Positions 10,881-11,558 of a DNA stretch of 11,558 nt are shown piece by piece. A program made the position numbers and the translations under genes. Where the stretch lies: contig JAZGDL010000064.1 of NCBI GenBank assembly GCA_036477795.1, positions 1-11,558 on the forward strand. Reading direction: 5' to 3'. Every line of letters begins with the position of its first letter. The first letter of the stretch is position 1. Source of the stretch: JAZGDL01 sp036477795 (GTDB lineage Bacteria; Planctomycetota; Phycisphaerae; UBA1845). The notes below the pieces were generated by a model. The model worked only from the letters and a program-made list of their open reading frames with translations, searched no databases and was not told where the DNA came from.

Positions 10881-11558
10881 ATGTCTAAACAACGCGTTGT
10901 CATACTGGGTTCCACCGGTTCGATCGGCCGCAACAGCCTTGAGGTTCTGGCGGGCATGACGGACCGTTTCGAGGTGGTCGGCCTGGCCAGCGGATCACGA
11001 TGGGAACTGCTGGCCCAGCAGGCGGCTTCCTGGCGGCCGACGGGCGTGGCTGTCACCGATCAAGACGCCGCCGACGCCTTGGTGCGGGCGGTCGACGATT
11101 CCATCACCGTGCACCGCGGGCCCGGCGCCATGGTTGAGCTGATTGAGGCGGCGGATTTCGATTGTGTCATCGTGGGCGTGGCGGGCGCCGTCGCCCTGCC
11201 GGCTACCATCCACGCCGTTGAACGCGGCAAGCGTGTGGCCCTCGCCAACAAAGAGTCGTTTGTGATCGCCGGCTCGCTGCTGGCCTCGCTGGCCCGAGAA
11301 ACCGGGGCCCAGGTGCTCCCGGTGGACAGCGAGCACTCCGGCGTTTTCCAGGCTCTTCACGCCGGACGTGCCTGCGACGTTCGCCGCGTGGTGCTGACCG
11401 CCTCGGGCGGACCTTTCCGGACCTGGCCTGCCGAAAGAATCGCCCGGGCGACACTGGACGATGCCCTGCAACATCCCACCTGGAACATGGGTCCGAAAAT
11501 CACCATCGATTCAGCCACCATGATGAACAAAGCATTGGAGATCGTCGAGGCCCGCTGG
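10881..11558 (+). CDS. dxr: 1-deoxy-D-xylulose 5-phosphate reductoisomerase, 5' part (3' end outside window)
   Basis: Dxr (IspC) converts DXP to 2-C-methyl-D-erythritol 4-phosphate using NADPH and a divalent metal, the committed step of the MEP isoprenoid pathway in the cytosol. The window holds the first 226 codons of a protein normally near 390-400 residues. NADPH-binding GSTGSIG is at residues 10-16, followed by LANKES, then the metal/substrate site VDSEHSGVFQAL, LTASGGPF, and HPTWNMGPKITIDSATMMNK with EIVEARW at the window edge. All match known Dxr active-site blocks, including the Asp and Glu of VDSEH and the final Glu. ATG 10881 gives the usual N-terminus (MSKQRVVILGSTGSIG); no clear Shine-Dalgarno precedes it. 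It lies outside the accessory block and probably belongs to the conserved chromosome. Confidence 0.97.
   Translation, partial: MSKQRVVILGSTGSIGRNSLEVLAGMTDRFEVVGLASGSRWELLAQQAASWRPTGVAVTDQDAADALVRAVDDSITVHRGPGAMVELIEAADFDCVIVGVAGAVALPATIHAVERGKRVALANKESFVIAGSLLASLARETGAQVLPVDSEHSGVFQALHAGRACDVRRVVLTASGGPFRTWPAERIARATLDDALQHPTWNMGPKITIDSATMMNKALEIVEARW

Overview
The window looks like GC-rich bacterial chromosome, most plausibly from a planctomycete-type bacterium. That assignment is inference. It rests on short palindromic repeats scattered inside and beside genes, small uncharacterised genes of a type I associate with that phylum, and a stand-alone dxr. No rRNA, tRNA, CRISPR array, transposase or integrase gene is visible.

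Layout. The left flank (1-3218) holds the 3' two thirds of mutS, a repeat-rich spacer, a lipoprotein-type N-acetylmuramoyl-L-alanine amidase and a small exported protein. Next comes a complete NAD(P)-dependent aldehyde dehydrogenase (ALDH, 3499-4986) behind a promoter with a perfect palindrome. The right flank (10881 to the end) is the start of dxr, which encodes DXP reductoisomerase of the MEP isoprenoid pathway. These flanking genes look like ordinary chromosome.

The accessory block lies between ALDH and dxr (about 4987-10770). It holds, in order: a DUF4258 toxin-like gene with a YgiT-type zinc-finger partner; a small orphan gene (A); a broken second copy of the toxin/zinc-finger pair; a YwgA-like gene plus a SAMHD1/YwfO-like HD phosphohydrolase gene, followed by the first 34 or so codons of what looks like a PLD/helicase gene; a second member of the orphan family (B); and a PD-(D/E)XK nuclease-like gene.

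The block is punctuated by copies of the last 44-115 bp of the ALDH gene (4875-4986, 5591-5705, 6078-6121, a degenerate one at 8662-8718, and 9091-9193). In the four clear copies the final codons still encode SEVKTVWVNLGER plus a stop, yet they differ by silent changes and use TAA, TAA, TGA and TAG. This is the pattern expected if the 3' end of ALDH has been used repeatedly as an insertion site, with each arrival rebuilding the end of the gene and pushing the older end downstream. The YwgA/HD module is additionally bracketed by a perfect 21-bp direct repeat (6327-6347 and 8476-8496), and a different reading frame is truncated at each copy.

The strongest candidates for something undescribed are this layered use of a protein-coding gene's 3' end as an integration hotspot, and the YwgA-HD(-helicase) module it has captured. 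Defence or toxin-antitoxin roles are inferred from families and context, not shown.
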